From Agelas oroides (lineage: Eukaryota > Porifera > Demospongiae > Agelasida > Agelasidae), in contig OX422191.1 of NCBI GenBank assembly GCA_949130485.1, forward strand, positions 6,263,754 to 6,327,753: a stretch of 64,000 nucleotides of DNA. Direction: 5' to 3'. Below are positions 1 to 10,444 of the stretch, piece by piece (the stretch's first letter is position 1; every line of letters starts with the position of its first letter). The notes below the pieces were generated by a model. That model searched no databases. It worked only from the letters and a program-made list of their open reading frames with translations, and was not told where the DNA came from. The translations under genes and the position numbers were made by a program.

Positions 1-188
1 GAAAAGGGCCAACTCCAGATGTACTGAGTGTCGCTATGATGACAACGTACAGGTTGGACATGACGGCTGTGCTACAGTATCTTGCAGTACACTTCTTTCC
101 GTCGCCACTAAAACACAGCCAACTAACCATCATGTGTTTGTAAACACAGAAAGTATACTTCTTTCACACAACCAACTACATGTAGCCA

Positions 189-442
189 TTATGCAGGTTT
201 CACCTCTATAACTGTTCCATCTCTGATAACCATCCACATTGGATATAATTGACAGAGTGAGGGATCGTTGCGGATGAACATGTCGTAGTTGCGTTCTTCC
301 CCATCAGTGGTGTACCCCTTGACCTTCATTTGCCGCATCTCGATCGCTATAACGTCAAAACTTGGGATCACATAGTGAAATGGCATTCCCACAGACAACA
401 CACTCACACAGTCATCTGGTTCATCGTCTGAAGACGGGTCTA
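189..442 (-). CDS. Probable terminal exon of an unidentified gene
   Basis: Minus-strand open frame of about 83 codons ending in a stop at 189. A pyrimidine-containing AG acceptor lies just upstream (exon start at 442, phase 1). The first residues are acidic (DPSSDDEPDD), followed by a folded-looking stretch with VGMPFHYVIPSFDVIAIEM and a C-terminal MWMVIRDGTVIEVKPA. I do not recognise the family. No upstream exon with matching phase could be fixed: a short ATG frame near 505-530 has a GT donor but the wrong phase. It may be the last exon of a gene whose other exons are not visible to me, or a pseudo-exon. Confidence 0.35.
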
Positions 443-1950
443 CTGCGGGTGCGAAGATTTAGGGGTAAAATATGCAGCAGCTGTCAACGCCATGTCACGA
501 TCACTCGAATACTCACGATTGCAATTCCATGTGATCCATTGGAATTTTAATTATATCACGTGCAATTTGAACCTTGTCCGACCCCCACCTGGAAACTGAT
601 CCGGCTATGTGTGTGCACACCCGTAATTAATTAAATGATGTCACATCTTTCAGCCCGAAGGTATGGGACACTGGTTTCTTTTGCCCAAATGTGTGTTTGG
701 AAACTTATAGTTCGCATGCTGATGTGGCTTCCCGGGGATATCATCTTGTATGCCGTGGAATCATTGATACTGCTAGTTGCTGTGGCCATGGTGAGGTAAA
801 ACACGAGTTACAGCCCGGTGCAACTGCAGAAGTGCGAAAATAATTGTTACGTACGCGCGCATGCACGACTTGGATTAGTGTGCGGCGCTCTGCGCATGCG
901 CATTTTCAAAAAAGAACCATGAAAACTAGTCCGGCCAAAACCGGACCAGCCGGACTGCTTGCTACGGCCATGCATGGCATGGCCCCTGGCTTCTGTTGTT
1001 GTTGTGAATATGTCAAATCCATATAGCTACTGTCACCACAACTAGCACAGATGAAGTAAAATTTTTGGTAGACAAAATTCCCCACAGCCCACTAAGATGT
1101 GATTTGCAGTGCCGTCTTGGGCGGTGCCCTACCAAGGACAGAGTATTTTGACTAGCAACTACAGCAGTATTATGATATCTACACAGTCCAGTCACAATAT
1201 CACACACTCTGGGAATTTAGCTATGTAGCCTCCTTTCCAGGATTCCACTGTTTTTTCTTTTTTATATGTGGTTTGAGTTCACAATACTACATTAATGAAC
1301 GGAAGTGTTGTGAAGTGGCTTACACTTGGACACTTATATGGCTAGGTGGGGCATGCTGGGGTGAAGGGCCCATGTAAACACATTCAAAATTCACTGTAAT
1401 GACGTTTGAAAATTAAGTCTAAACTGGCTGAAAAGAAGCCCATATTTACGTAAATTGCACATGAGAAGAGCCTGGGAACAAGGCCAAACATTTAGTGGTA
1501 ACTTCATTTCCAGACACAAATGGCCTGGGTACATGCAAGGCTAGACCAGTGGGTGAAAGAGGGTTAGCTATGTTCAATTCAACAGATGATAGCTGTAAAC
1601 CCACGTAGCTAGTTGGGCTAATAGTATGAACAAAAGTGATAGAAAGCTGGGCAGGGCCTGAGAACAAGGTTAACTATGTAATGCTTATGAAAGTGAAACA
1701 GTGCGCTGTTTAGTGAAGGACTGAACTCACAGGTCAACTTTGGGGTAGTTTAGACATGTTAATATATGATTGAGTAGCAGATTAAGGTAGTGGTTATGGT
1801 TGTACAAATTATATCTTGCAGTAAACGCAAGAGAAATGTGTTGATAAGGGTAGTTTGAAAAGCCATAAGTTCCTGGGATGTAATTTCAGGTACAACTGGT
1901 TTCAGTCCCTGACCATTTTCGGTCATACTGGAAGCCAGATGAGGAGTGAA
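443..1950. other. Gene-free stretch with short dispersed repeats
   Basis: No convincing coding region is seen. Around 1464-1490 and 1636-1670 are two inward-facing copies of a short dispersed motif (GCCTGGGAACAAGGC and GGGCCTGAGAACAAGG) that recurs elsewhere in the window. Small open frames here have no recognisable content. Confidence 0.4.
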
Positions 1951-1978
1951 ACTAAGGTAAACACCTTCTTCAGTTGTG

Positions 1979-3286
1979 ACTAGCGGGAAAGAAGCTCTGT
2001 GAAGCTTGTTTGTACACTTGAAAGGGTGCCCACCTCTCATTGATAAACGTATGGTACATCAGCCATGCATGGGGTCTCCTTCATGAGACTACAGTCAACA
2101 ATCAAAACAGGGGCCTTAATTTGAAGTGACTTCACTTACTCAGAGTTGGGCGTTGGCAGTTGGAGGTGTCTAATGGTATGACAGTGTACTCAATGACAGG
2201 AGGGTTGTTGAGAAGTGTGGCCTCAACCTGTGGATGGTCAAGAGTAGAAAGGGGGGATCATATGAGTGAATTCTTGTAACATGGCAGTAACTCAATTAAT
2301 GACAGATAAGAGTGGTAGGTTACACATACCTCTACATCAATAACTCCCCCCAGCACTACTTAATATTAAGAGGTATTAAATAAAAACCTCATGTTACATG
2401 GTAGTAGCTTTACGAGGTTCAATTAACAAATGCATTAACCTGTAAAATCCAATGGCATTCTGGAGTTGGTCCAGTGTTATGTTGACTTCACTGTAAAAAC
2501 ATTTGGGTTACTTCAACCATATTATGGTCATCTCAGTTGCATGCCTGTTGTGTACGTGACACTTTACAAACTTCAAGGGATGCTTCCAATTTGATTGAAA
2601 GCTTAAGTGTAGTTGAGACGCTTCTCCTTTTTGTTAACTTAGGATCTTCTTGCAGAAAGCCTAGCTATTTGGCTACATTCTTGGATAACCATGCAACCAA
2701 GGAACTCCTCCAGGGGCGGATGTGTAGGATCTAAGAAACACCAAACCTTACCAGAAATGCTGATTTATAGGCCTTCTGCAAGATGATCCTAATCTAACAA
2801 AAGGGAGAAGCTTCTCAACTACACTTTGATTCAAATTGTAAGCATCCCTTGATGACGTTCATAGCTAATGTTTCACTTACACAACAGGCATGCAACTGAG
2901 ATGACCAAAATATGGTTGAAGTAACCCAAATGTTTTTACAGTGTTGCAGGAACTGTTGAACTGACAGTACTTCTGAGTGGTCCACAGTCTCATTAACAAT
3001 GGACTTGAACTAAGGAGGATAATCTCCACTGCTGGGCAAGGCAGCTGGCACACAAGGATCACCGCGCGAGATTGAAAAGGCATGCCATTGTTTAAGAGAT
3101 CAACAGTGCAGTCTACCCCATCACAACGCTGGTTTGTGGAACAAACAAAATTTCCTGGTGCTCTGGAAGCAATTTGCTGCAAGACTTCACACATGTTTTG
3201 CTGAGAGATCTCCACTGTAGTTGTGAGGGTGAGTGTATTTGTGCTGGTCTCCGTAGGTGAGGGAGTTGAGGAAGGTGATGTGGGTG
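1979..3286 (-). pseudogene. Broken third Cys-domain unit of the secreted repeat protein
   Basis: Downstream (minus direction) of the intact model lies a third copy of the same domain. A Ser/Thr/Pro linker and the domain start are at 2944-3286 (acceptor at 3286; frame includes MCEVLQQIASRAPGNFVC and VCQLPCPAVEIILL). The frame shifts near 3000, then is cut at 2943 by a 455-bp palindromic element and resumes at about 2444-2488 with the conserved ITLDQLQNAIGF. The second half-domain exon is intact at 2140-2227: 88 bp, phase 0 to 1, with good AG and GT sites, encoding VIEYTVIPLDTSNC. A possible further exon starts at 1979. The exon order and sizes match the two upstream domains, so this was once coding. 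The frameshift, insertion and odd donor (TACAG/GTTAAT, wrong phase) indicate decay, or a skipped region of a longer isoform. Confidence 0.6.
2489..2943. mobile_element. Palindromic MITE-like element inserted in an exon
   Basis: Both ends carry the same sequence in opposite orientation, starting CACTGTAAAAACATTTGGGT and running through TCATCTCAGTTGCATGCC. Homology between the arms continues imperfectly for at least 150 bp (for example TCAAGGGATGCTT and AGTGTAGTTGAGA in both). The element has no transposase frame. It splits the domain-3 exon of the secreted repeat gene. The flanking bases are ACTT on the left and TTGC on the right, so no long target duplication is evident and the superfamily is undetermined. 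Confidence 0.75.
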
Positions 3287-3351
3287 CTGCAGTAGGGAGA
3301 AGGGAGAACACAGAGTAGCTATCACTGTCATGGCAGTATCTCTACCTGAGA

Positions 3352-5221
3352 CTAAACTGGTGACTCATTTGAACATCCTGAAGTATCAATAGGGATTTGT
3401 GTGTAGGGCACAAGAGTACTGCTGGTGATTACACCAAAGACAGTTGCACTTGCAGTGGCCTGCAGCAAAGCAAAGTGACACTTAGCCCATTGACAAACTG
3501 TTGCCTTGTTCTCAGGCCTCCCCCCTTTTAAATTTGCCATTGACAGCAATACATGGTGGTAGACTTATTAACACAAACTAAAGAATAAAACAGGGGAGGC
3601 TTGGAAACAAGGCCAACAACATGACAAAATGCTTCTTCTATAACTACATGTAACTACATTATAGTAAAAGAGCATGTCTGCTGTTTTCTTATGCATTTCA
3701 AGTTCCTCAGCTGTGGTATGTGTGTACAGATGTCTTTTAGTTTGAAACATTGAGTTCTATAGGCTTGTAACCTATTGGTAATCTGTATACATGGCTCATG
3801 CATGTAGATTGGCACTGTATGCGCACACAGACAACACGTGGCAACACACCAGTAACAAGTTGTAAATCAGCATGCTGACTGACCTCAAATCCAATTGCAT
3901 TGATGAGCTGGTCCAGAGTTACACTCAAAGTAAGTTCTTGCGGCAGTGAAATATTCTCTGACTGGGTGATCACACGATCCACAACTACAACTCCTGATGG
4001 GTTGTTGATGGACAGCCTCACTGCTGGTGGCTGGTTGCAGGGAAGGAGTGTGAGATTTGCAGCACTGACAAATACCTGGAAAGTGGAGTCGGTAACCCTA
4101 CAGTGAACTGTATCACACTGATCATTTCTATTGCAGCTTAGTGATTGTGCACTGGCTTGCAAGGTCTCCAGTGCCTGGCAAGTGGGAGAAGAAGTGGGAA
4201 CAGAGGTGGGAGAAGTGTTGACTGAGAATCAGTATCTGTTTGTGTACCAGATGTAGTAGCTGCTGCTGTTGTGACTACAGTAGGGATGGTTGTGGCTGTG
4301 TGTGCAGAATTTATACAGGAAATTATAGCAGTGCACTTAAACCATAGTAGGCAATATTTCCAAAAGCCGGCAAATAGTGTCAAGTATGCAGTATTCCCAC
4401 TCACATATTAGATAATAGTTCTATTGTCATACTCATACTTATATATCGTAAATAGCATAGTCATCATGGTGAAATGCTTACTGTTTCATGGTATTGAGGT
4501 GTAATACCTACCTTGTGAGCAAGCAGAGGTGTTCAGAGTGATATCGGTGTTAGAAAGTAGCTGTACTGGGGTTGCTAACCCACGGATGGCTGCACTTATC
4601 TGTATAGATAAACAAAATGTGAACGTCAAAAACTACAAGCCGTCAATATGTGCTTAAATCAATATTACCCCCATGCATGTATAGTATAAATTTACTCAAC
4701 ATTGTACCCCTAGTCTAATCTGGGATCCTGTAGGATGCTCCACCGTTACCACCAGCTGCACAGAAAGCAAAAGGTTTCCAAACGGGCGGCTTGTAGTCCT
4801 ATCTAGTGTCTGGTTCAGGATGACTGTATTGAAGGAATTGTATAGAACAAGTTGAGCAGCTGCTGGTTGGTTGCATGGTGGCAGTGTAAGTGTTGCTCTC
4901 CGGACTAAAGAACGGATGTTAGGATGTGTGACATTAGACCGGAGTCCATTGCACTCGGGGTTTCTGCTACATATGATACCAGAACCACTATCTGCCAGCC
5001 TCTGCAGATCAGTACAGGTAGACTGTGCAGCAGCTGTGTAGGAGAAAAATTTATTGCAGTACTCAGCATAGGGTAGGTTTGCTGCATACGAAATTATAAA
5101 CAAAGTTTGTTCAGCTAGTGCGCGAGATAGACCGACATAGACGATTTCTTAAATCTCTTCGAACGCTCTTACCTCGCAGAGCTAGGCCGATCAGGAACAC
5201 TAGCAGTACTCGCATCTTCAT
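3352..5221 (-). CDS. Secreted protein with two repeated Cys-containing domains (5 exons, 288 aa)
   Basis: Spliced minus-strand model: exons 5173-5221, 4750-5033, 4512-4599, 3884-4221 and 3352-3459, all with GT/AG borders and matching phases, total 867 nt. Exon 1 encodes a signal peptide (MKMRVLLVFLIGLALR). Exons 2+3 and 4+5 each encode one domain of about 120 residues. Pattern: C-L..L, C-S/N-RN..C, a beta-like stretch, then LTLPPCNQPAA or LTLLPCNQPPAV, a hydrophobic LSV-LDQL segment, an intron, and a D-T-S-x-C ending. Domains are linked by Ser/Thr/Pro-rich sequence (NTSPTSVPTSSP). I have an impression of this domain from sponge extracellular proteins but know no function for it. Likely extracellular or matrix-associated. 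Exon 4 has an alternative upstream frame (TTAAATTSGTQT), so its 5' border at 4221 is less certain. The stop in exon 5 lies where the sister exons have a donor, so the protein may be a truncated form of a longer ancestor. Confidence 0.7.
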
Positions 5222-5348
5222 AAGCCTGCGCTTGTAATCGCAACGGATACTGTACCAGGATGATGTGAGCGTTTGTAAACATTGTGCAGCAGCATGTGGG
5301 CTCAGTCATAACAGCATGTGCATGAGCAAAAAACATCAGGTGTGGGTT

Positions 5349-5590
5349 TCACAGCAGCATCGGGCTTCACAGCAGCATGCCGGCTTCACAGCAGCATGTG
5401 GGCTAAAACATCGATCAGCAGCATGTGGGCTTCACAGCAGCTTCACAGCAGCACGCGAGCTTCACAGCAGCACGCGAGCTTCACAGCAGCACGCGAGCTT
5501 CACAACGGCACGCGAGCTTCACAGCAGCACTCGAGCTTCACAACGGCACGCGAGCTTCACAACAGCACGCGAGCTTCACAGCAGCATATG
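5349..5590 (+). repeat. 18-19 bp minisatellite
   Basis: Tandem units of the form TTCACAGCAGCACGCGAGC with point variants (CAACGGCACGCGAGC, CAGCAGCATGTGGGC), most regular from 5440 on. The units stay open in more than one frame, giving repeats such as ASQQHASFT and ELHSSTR, but this follows from the unit length and is not evidence of a gene. Confidence 0.85.
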
Positions 5591-5639
5591 ATTTGACTAT
5601 TTCCTCGCCATAAACGACTGTATAACTACCACTGTCGCA

Positions 5640-7560
5640 AATAAAGAGATTGACAGCCATTATCACTCTGCCAAGCCAGCAGAATTGCTATCCTGCATGC
5701 AGTGGAAGCAAGATGTCAGGTTCTTATCTGGCATAGTAGCTGCTCGCTGTGATGCCAGAAAAGGCCAGAAAAGCTGTGAAACAACGCCTGTAATCCCCTG
5801 TAGGGCCAGAGCAAAAAGACACAGGCTCCAGAAGGCGCAATTTGTTGAACTAGGAAGATCAAGAAGTGATGAAAATGATGTAATCATGTATTGAAGGCTG
5901 CTGATACATCCCAGTTTTCCATGCTACCTCTTTCAGTTTGTGTTGGGGAAGTGGATGCTGCCATAAGACATCTGAAGTGTGAGAAAGTACCCAGTCCAGG
6001 TGGCATCCAGCCCGAAAATCTGAAATATGGGTGAGAGATGATAACTCAGTGGTTAGCTAACTCAGATGTTCAACTGCATTCTGGACCTTGAAACAACCTT
6101 GCAAATCTTCAAGCACAGCATGATTGTCCCAGTTTACAAAAAGCAAAGGCTGTAACGCCGTCTCATGTGGCAATTATCTAGCATATCACTGGTTTCAGGC
6201 CTGGCTAAGGTACATGATGGACTTGTCATGCTGAACCAGTTACAGCCCATCTTACAAGAGCATGCAGGGAATGCCCCACCGTGTATCATAAGAGGGCACC
6301 TTGCGCTGATGCTATCTTCGCCAACATAGAGTCCATCATGCACCACACCAACCATGGTGACAGAATCTACTGTTGTACCTGGAGAGGCCTTCCACACAGC
6401 AGAATATGGTATTCAATGCAGGCATCAATAGGAAGGCCTGGAGAGTTGGTACCTTCATTCCATAGCCTTTGCGCAGGCAAACAGTCTTGTATCTCATCCT
6501 TTTGAGGTTGGTAGGGGTGTGCATCAGGGATTGTTCCTCTCTCGTGTTTTTCTTTTGCATGATGGACCCACTGTTGAAAGAACTCCAACTCTCTGGCCTG
6601 CTTGAGCTGTGCATTAATGTGGGATCAACAGCACATGCATGTTTGTGACATCTGCACTCTCCAAAACTGAAAGCAATCCTGGACACCTACCATGCACCTT
6701 ACAAGCCAAAGCATCGATACTGGACTGACCAACAGCAGTGACAGCCTTGTGAACCTGGAATATCTCTTATGCAGAACTATTAATTTTAGAGAAAAATGGT
6801 CTCTACCTGGAAATCAGCCCAACATTTACCTACAAGGCAAGGTTCAAATTGGGATGCTGGCTATCTGCCACCTCAAGCATTGATGGCTCCAACCCCGAAA
6901 ACATCACCAAAGCCCAATGAGCATTCTCTACCTGTGGAAGTATTGGCTCATACACTGGAGAGCTTCATAGCTTGTTATCACTTCACAGCGTTGACACCTA
7001 TGTGCATGATGCCGATCCATCAGTATGGTGCATAAAACTGGGAGTTAACTACCAGCTAGTTGCAAAACTTGAATCCATCCAGGTAGAGCTTGCTAAGTTT
7101 ACTACAAATGAGGCTCCCCTCCTTGCTCTATGCTGGCCCATGATGAAGGCAAAAGTGTTGCACTGGAAGCTGATCAGCGTCCTGAGGAAAATTGGAAGTG
7201 AAGGGAGCATCCTACCTGCCAGCATCCTTGCTGATGAAGTGTACTCAAAGCATCCCTTGTTCAGCAGTGCCTCAAGTTGGAAACCTACCTTGGCACTAAC
7301 TTTACTATGCCCATCTGTGAAGTCAATCACTTGAAGCTGAATCTGTACCCATCAACGTTTCCACACAGGGTAGCTGGCTGAAGCTGTGGGACACCATCCT
7401 AGACTATGGGGCAGAGGGTACATGACATGCTCTGTCCATCCTTCAAGTCTTGACAACACCACTGTTTGGTGACAGGAAATGCCCTGCTCCCCTGTGCACA
7501 CATTCTGTATTGAAGATGTAAAAGTTCTCGTTGACCACATCATGGAAAACCATCAAACAA
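5640..7560 (+). pseudogene. Decayed non-LTR retrotransposon (LINE) with reverse transcriptase
   Basis: Read in three frames with many stops and shifts, the plus strand shows the ordered landmarks of a non-LTR reverse transcriptase. These are: near 5930-6030 a finger motif (AAIRHLKCEKVPSPGGIQPE); about 6090-6160 an IVPVYKK-like stretch; about 6190-6260 LAKVHDGLVMLNQLQPILQE; 6300-6360 CADAIFANIESIMHHTNHG; near 6425 FNAGINRKAWR-like; 6555-6600 MMDPLLKELQLSGL. At 7080-7300 comes the C-terminal stretch EAPLLALCWPMMKAKVLHWK typical of these elements. No open frame spans any domain, so it is inactive. 7560-8400 may be the far 3' end (a Cys-rich CRCCEKTEED stretch near 7870). Confidence 0.7.
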
Positions 7561-8400
7561 ATACCGACCCCCACATGACTGCAAGTATAAGAGCCATAAC
7601 TAAAGTATAAATATGAGCATGTTTATACAGGTGGAGACTTGGTTACATTGATTATACACAGAGACATATAGCTAAGAGGTTGAGAGTTATTGTGTAAATT
7701 CTGTGAATATGCCAGCCAGTTTGCAGGGCTCTCTCAAGATTGTCTGTAATTTGTTCCATAAGGGCTTCAGGGGTGGGATGAAGCCATACCTTGGTAGGCC
7801 ATAGTGCGTGGATTTGTCAGTTAGAATTGGTGCATTTGACCTAGAGTCTGCTCTGATACAGTACGATTGCAGATGTTGTGAGAAAACTGAAGAAGATAGT
7901 CAAGAATACCATTTGATATGGTGGTGAGAAGAGCACACGTCCTGGAGTATGCTCTGTGAAGAGCCATTCGATCCTCATTCGACCCATCAAGGAGGATAGT
8001 TGTACGTTATGGATTCACTCCTTTTAGCATGTTAGATATGTAGTGGCACTAGTTTTGCAGTTCATTTGGTTGAATCTATCCAGTTAAAGTTTACCATACA
8101 CATTACTGCTCATGTGCAGGTTGAATTCTTGGGAGAGCAAGGAAGTGCGTGACACTGGAGGGCTCACATGAGAATTCTTTCGGCTGGTGGGTCACCATGC
8201 TACAAAGTACATGGAGCCAAGTGGATGCTTCGAGCACAACTCTGAGTACAATACTTAGGTCTATCATACATAGGTCAACCTTTACATAATTATGCTATGT
8301 ATTTATTTAGATCTAAAGATGCAAATGCACACATGTAATTGAACAGGATGGTGTATATGTTTGGCTTGGCCAACTCATGGCAATGGCTCTTACTCATTGA
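7561..8400. other. No gene seen; probable 3' remnant of the LINE
   Basis: No open frame of interest. A short Cys-rich reading near 7870-7930 is compatible with the zinc-knuckle end of the preceding LINE but is too decayed to assert. Confidence 0.3.
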
Positions 8401-8424
8401 AGGTCTGCAGTGCGTATGCTGTGA

Positions 8425-9060
8425 CCATCTGTGTTTAACTATCTTGGTGGAACAAAACCCATCGACATCATCTTTGAAATAGATGAAGAATCAGATGCTG
8501 ACATTCGAGTGATTTTGAAGAAGGTATTTACAAATGCAGGTGTCCCCTATTTCAGCACTGTGAAGGTATTGTTACAGTTTTTTAAGTTGTGGACTTTCAG
8601 TTTGCTACACCCCCAACTTCTGGTACTGTGAGTGTAATATACAATGGTTGCCAGAACTAGCCTATATATAAGTTGCTAATTCCTCGCAGTCATTTTGCAA
8701 GATATTTCACCTTGAAAAGTGCTAATTATGTAATACTGTGGATTCTGTTTAATGTTAACAGATCCAGTCAGTGGATGATCCCAATGAGCTTCACTCAGTT
8801 GTGGGGGAAAACGTTTATCTCATTTTTGAGTGTAGTTTTACTAAACCTGCTACCAAGCTCACAATGGACGACAAAGTGACTCTAGTGCAGTCAGTAGCTC
8901 TACATCAGAACACTGGGTGAGTTTTCAGAGTTATGTGATGGACTTGACACGCACAGAGCTGCCAATGCTATGGAGCAGTATGGTGTACTTTTACAAGAGT
9001 TTTTTTGTCAACAAGAAGTCTGGAGTTACAGCTGGTGTGTTATTTTTACTTTGTGTGAAA
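8425..9060 (+). pseudogene. Fragment of an unrecognised spliced gene with a frameshift
   Basis: Two plus-strand exon-like blocks. The first ends at a GT donor at 8565 (NYLGGTKPIDIIFEIDEESD, then TNAGVPYFSTVK). The second begins after an AG at 8761 (IQSVDDPNELHSVVGENVYL, then KLTMDDKVTLVQSVALHQNT). In the second block the frame meets TGA at about 8918; a one-base shift there reopens a long protein-like frame (EFSELCDGLDTHRAANAMEQ, then YGVLLQEFFCQQEVWSYSW) to about 9060. In-frame stops lie just upstream of 8425. The composition looks like a real globular protein, but I cannot name the family. The shift at the GGG run may be a mutation or a sequencing error. Confidence 0.4.
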
Positions 9061-9075
9061 GGTATGTATGTATTA

Positions 9076-9193
9076 GTTAAATCACCCTCACGAGGGATGT
9101 TGCCAGTTTATAAGCCCGACACCCAAGGGCGTGTAGCGCCCGAGGGGGAGGGCTTATAAACTGCAACATCCCGAGTGGGAGGGGTGATTTAAC
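9076..9193. repeat. 118-bp palindromic hairpin
   Basis: The left arm begins GTTAAATCACCCTCACGAGG and the right arm ends with its near reverse complement (GGGTGATTTAAC). The arms include GTTTATAAGCCC and GGGCTTATAAAC. It directly abuts the TIR-bounded segment that starts at about 9195. Probably a small foldback element. Confidence 0.8.
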
Positions 9194-9194
9194 A

Positions 9195-10337
9195 GATTTA
9201 TAGCTCGTTGCTAGGTGGTTGTTTTGGCAACACGGAACTGACATCATTATTGTCCGTATACTCCATTCGCATTGCTGTATTTTCGAATTTGAACTGGCTG
9301 CTCGCTACTCAGGCGAGTGTAGCTGTTCTGCTAGTAAGTGTGTCAGTATGGTGAAACAGGGAGCAGAATTGATCTCACTCTCAATTTTGGCAAATATCCC
9401 AAAAACGCTCCAAGGAATGCCACGAGCGGTTTCGTTTAGACATGGGGGAGTGGACTGAGTCGAGTGATGAAAGTTCTACAGAGAGTGAGGCGCGTAAGCC
9501 GAATCCACCAAACAAAAAGTTGAAGCTTAGTCTGTCAAAGGAAGGCAAGGAAAATCGATGGCAATTTGTGGACAAAGCAAAGGAAGCAGCTCTTCAGAAA
9601 AACTTTGTACCCAAAAATACCACTACAAGCACAAAATGGGCTGTGTCGAACTTTGTTGTGTGGCGAGATGGCCGAAATGCTCATTATTGCAATGAATCCG
9701 AAAAGCAAGTCCCCATGGATCTCCTTGAAAACACTGATACTGCTGTCCTTAGCAAGTGGCTAAGTTTGTATGTTGCGGAGACAAGAAAACAAGATGGCAG
9801 TAGATATCCTCCTAAGTCTATTTACATGCTGCTAACCGGGCTTCTTCGTCACATGCGCACCTTTAGCCCGCTTTGCCCCAACTTTTTGGATACAGCAAAT
9901 CAACAGTTTTCATCGTTTCATAATGCAGATGAACTTTTCTAGCTGTAATGTGACAATCTACAGTGGGCCTTGTGTGCCACCTCAGCCACACAGTGCTCCT
10001 CCACCTCTTACCTTGCCTTCCAGTTCTGTGCTGGGCCTAACTGATATTGAGTTTTATGAGCTCATGTCTGACTAAAACTGCATTTTTGTGTTTTAATGTT
10101 TGTTGTGTTGTACATGTACTGTACTTTTTTGGGGATGACTAAACTGCATGTTTGTTGTGTTGTGCATGTACCTTTATTGGCAGATGTAGCCACTTTTCAT
10201 ACCTGATATATCCACTCTTCACACCTGATATAGTCACAGTTCACACCTGATATAGCTGAATCAGCTCTTCTTTGGGCATGTTGACCATTTATAAGTCTTC
10301 TATAATCTTAGCAACCACCTAGCAACAGGCTATAAAG
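9195..10337 (+). mobile_element. TIR-bounded segment carrying a DUF3504-type gene
   Basis: Near-identical terminal inverted repeats of about 25 bp bracket the segment: TTTATAGCTCGTTGCTAGGT at the left and ACCTAGCAACAGGCTATAAA at the right. Inside is the DUF3504-like frame at 9442-9942. The right half is non-coding and contains three 25-26 bp imperfect repeats at 10192-10257 (core ACACCTGATATAG). No tyrosine-recombinase catalytic domain or DDE transposase is visible, so the segment is either non-autonomous or a captured gene. Confidence 0.55.
9442..9942 (+). CDS. DUF3504/Crypton-derived N-terminal domain protein (ZMYM/QRICH1-like), 166 aa
   Basis: ATG start. An acidic, Ser-rich N-terminus (MGEWTESSDESSTESEARKP) and a Lys-rich patch are followed from about residue 37 by a core resembling the N-terminal region of Crypton-derived proteins such as ZMYM2/3/4, QRICH1 and KCTD1. 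Landmarks are KNTTTSTKWAVSNFVVWRDG, a P-DLLE-T-L-KWL-LYVAE helix pair, and the signature RKQDGSRYPPKSIYMLLTGL with LRHMRTF. The stop at 9940-9942 cuts the protein before any recombinase catalytic region. After the stop a Pro-rich frame continues (VPPQPHSAPPPLTLP to IEFYELMSD, ending about 10075), which may be a second exon or frameshifted tail. Either a domesticated nuclear protein or a truncated Crypton-related passenger. Confidence 0.6.
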   Translation: MGEWTESSDESSTESEARKPNPPNKKLKLSLSKEGKENRWQFVDKAKEAALQKNFVPKNTTTSTKWAVSNFVVWRDGRNAHYCNESEKQVPMDLLENTDTAVLSKWLSLYVAETRKQDGSRYPPKSIYMLLTGLLRHMRTFSPLCPNFLDTANQQFSSFHNADELF

Positions 10338-10444
10338 TAGTATTATGCAGTCAGTGTAGTCCAAATTTGGGTTATCTTTGTTTCAATGCAGTGAACTCAA
10401 GGATTGAATCAATGAGATTTACGGTGTGAGGAGGATGAAGAAGC

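Noticed and set aside
505..530. Short first exon (ATG plus GT donor) for the gene ending at 189
   Set aside because: Its donor phase does not fit the acceptor at 442.
5265..5613. Three overlapping repeat-peptide frames (QQHASFT, ELHSSTR)
   Set aside because: All three come from an 18-19 bp minisatellite; no start context, splice sites or domain.
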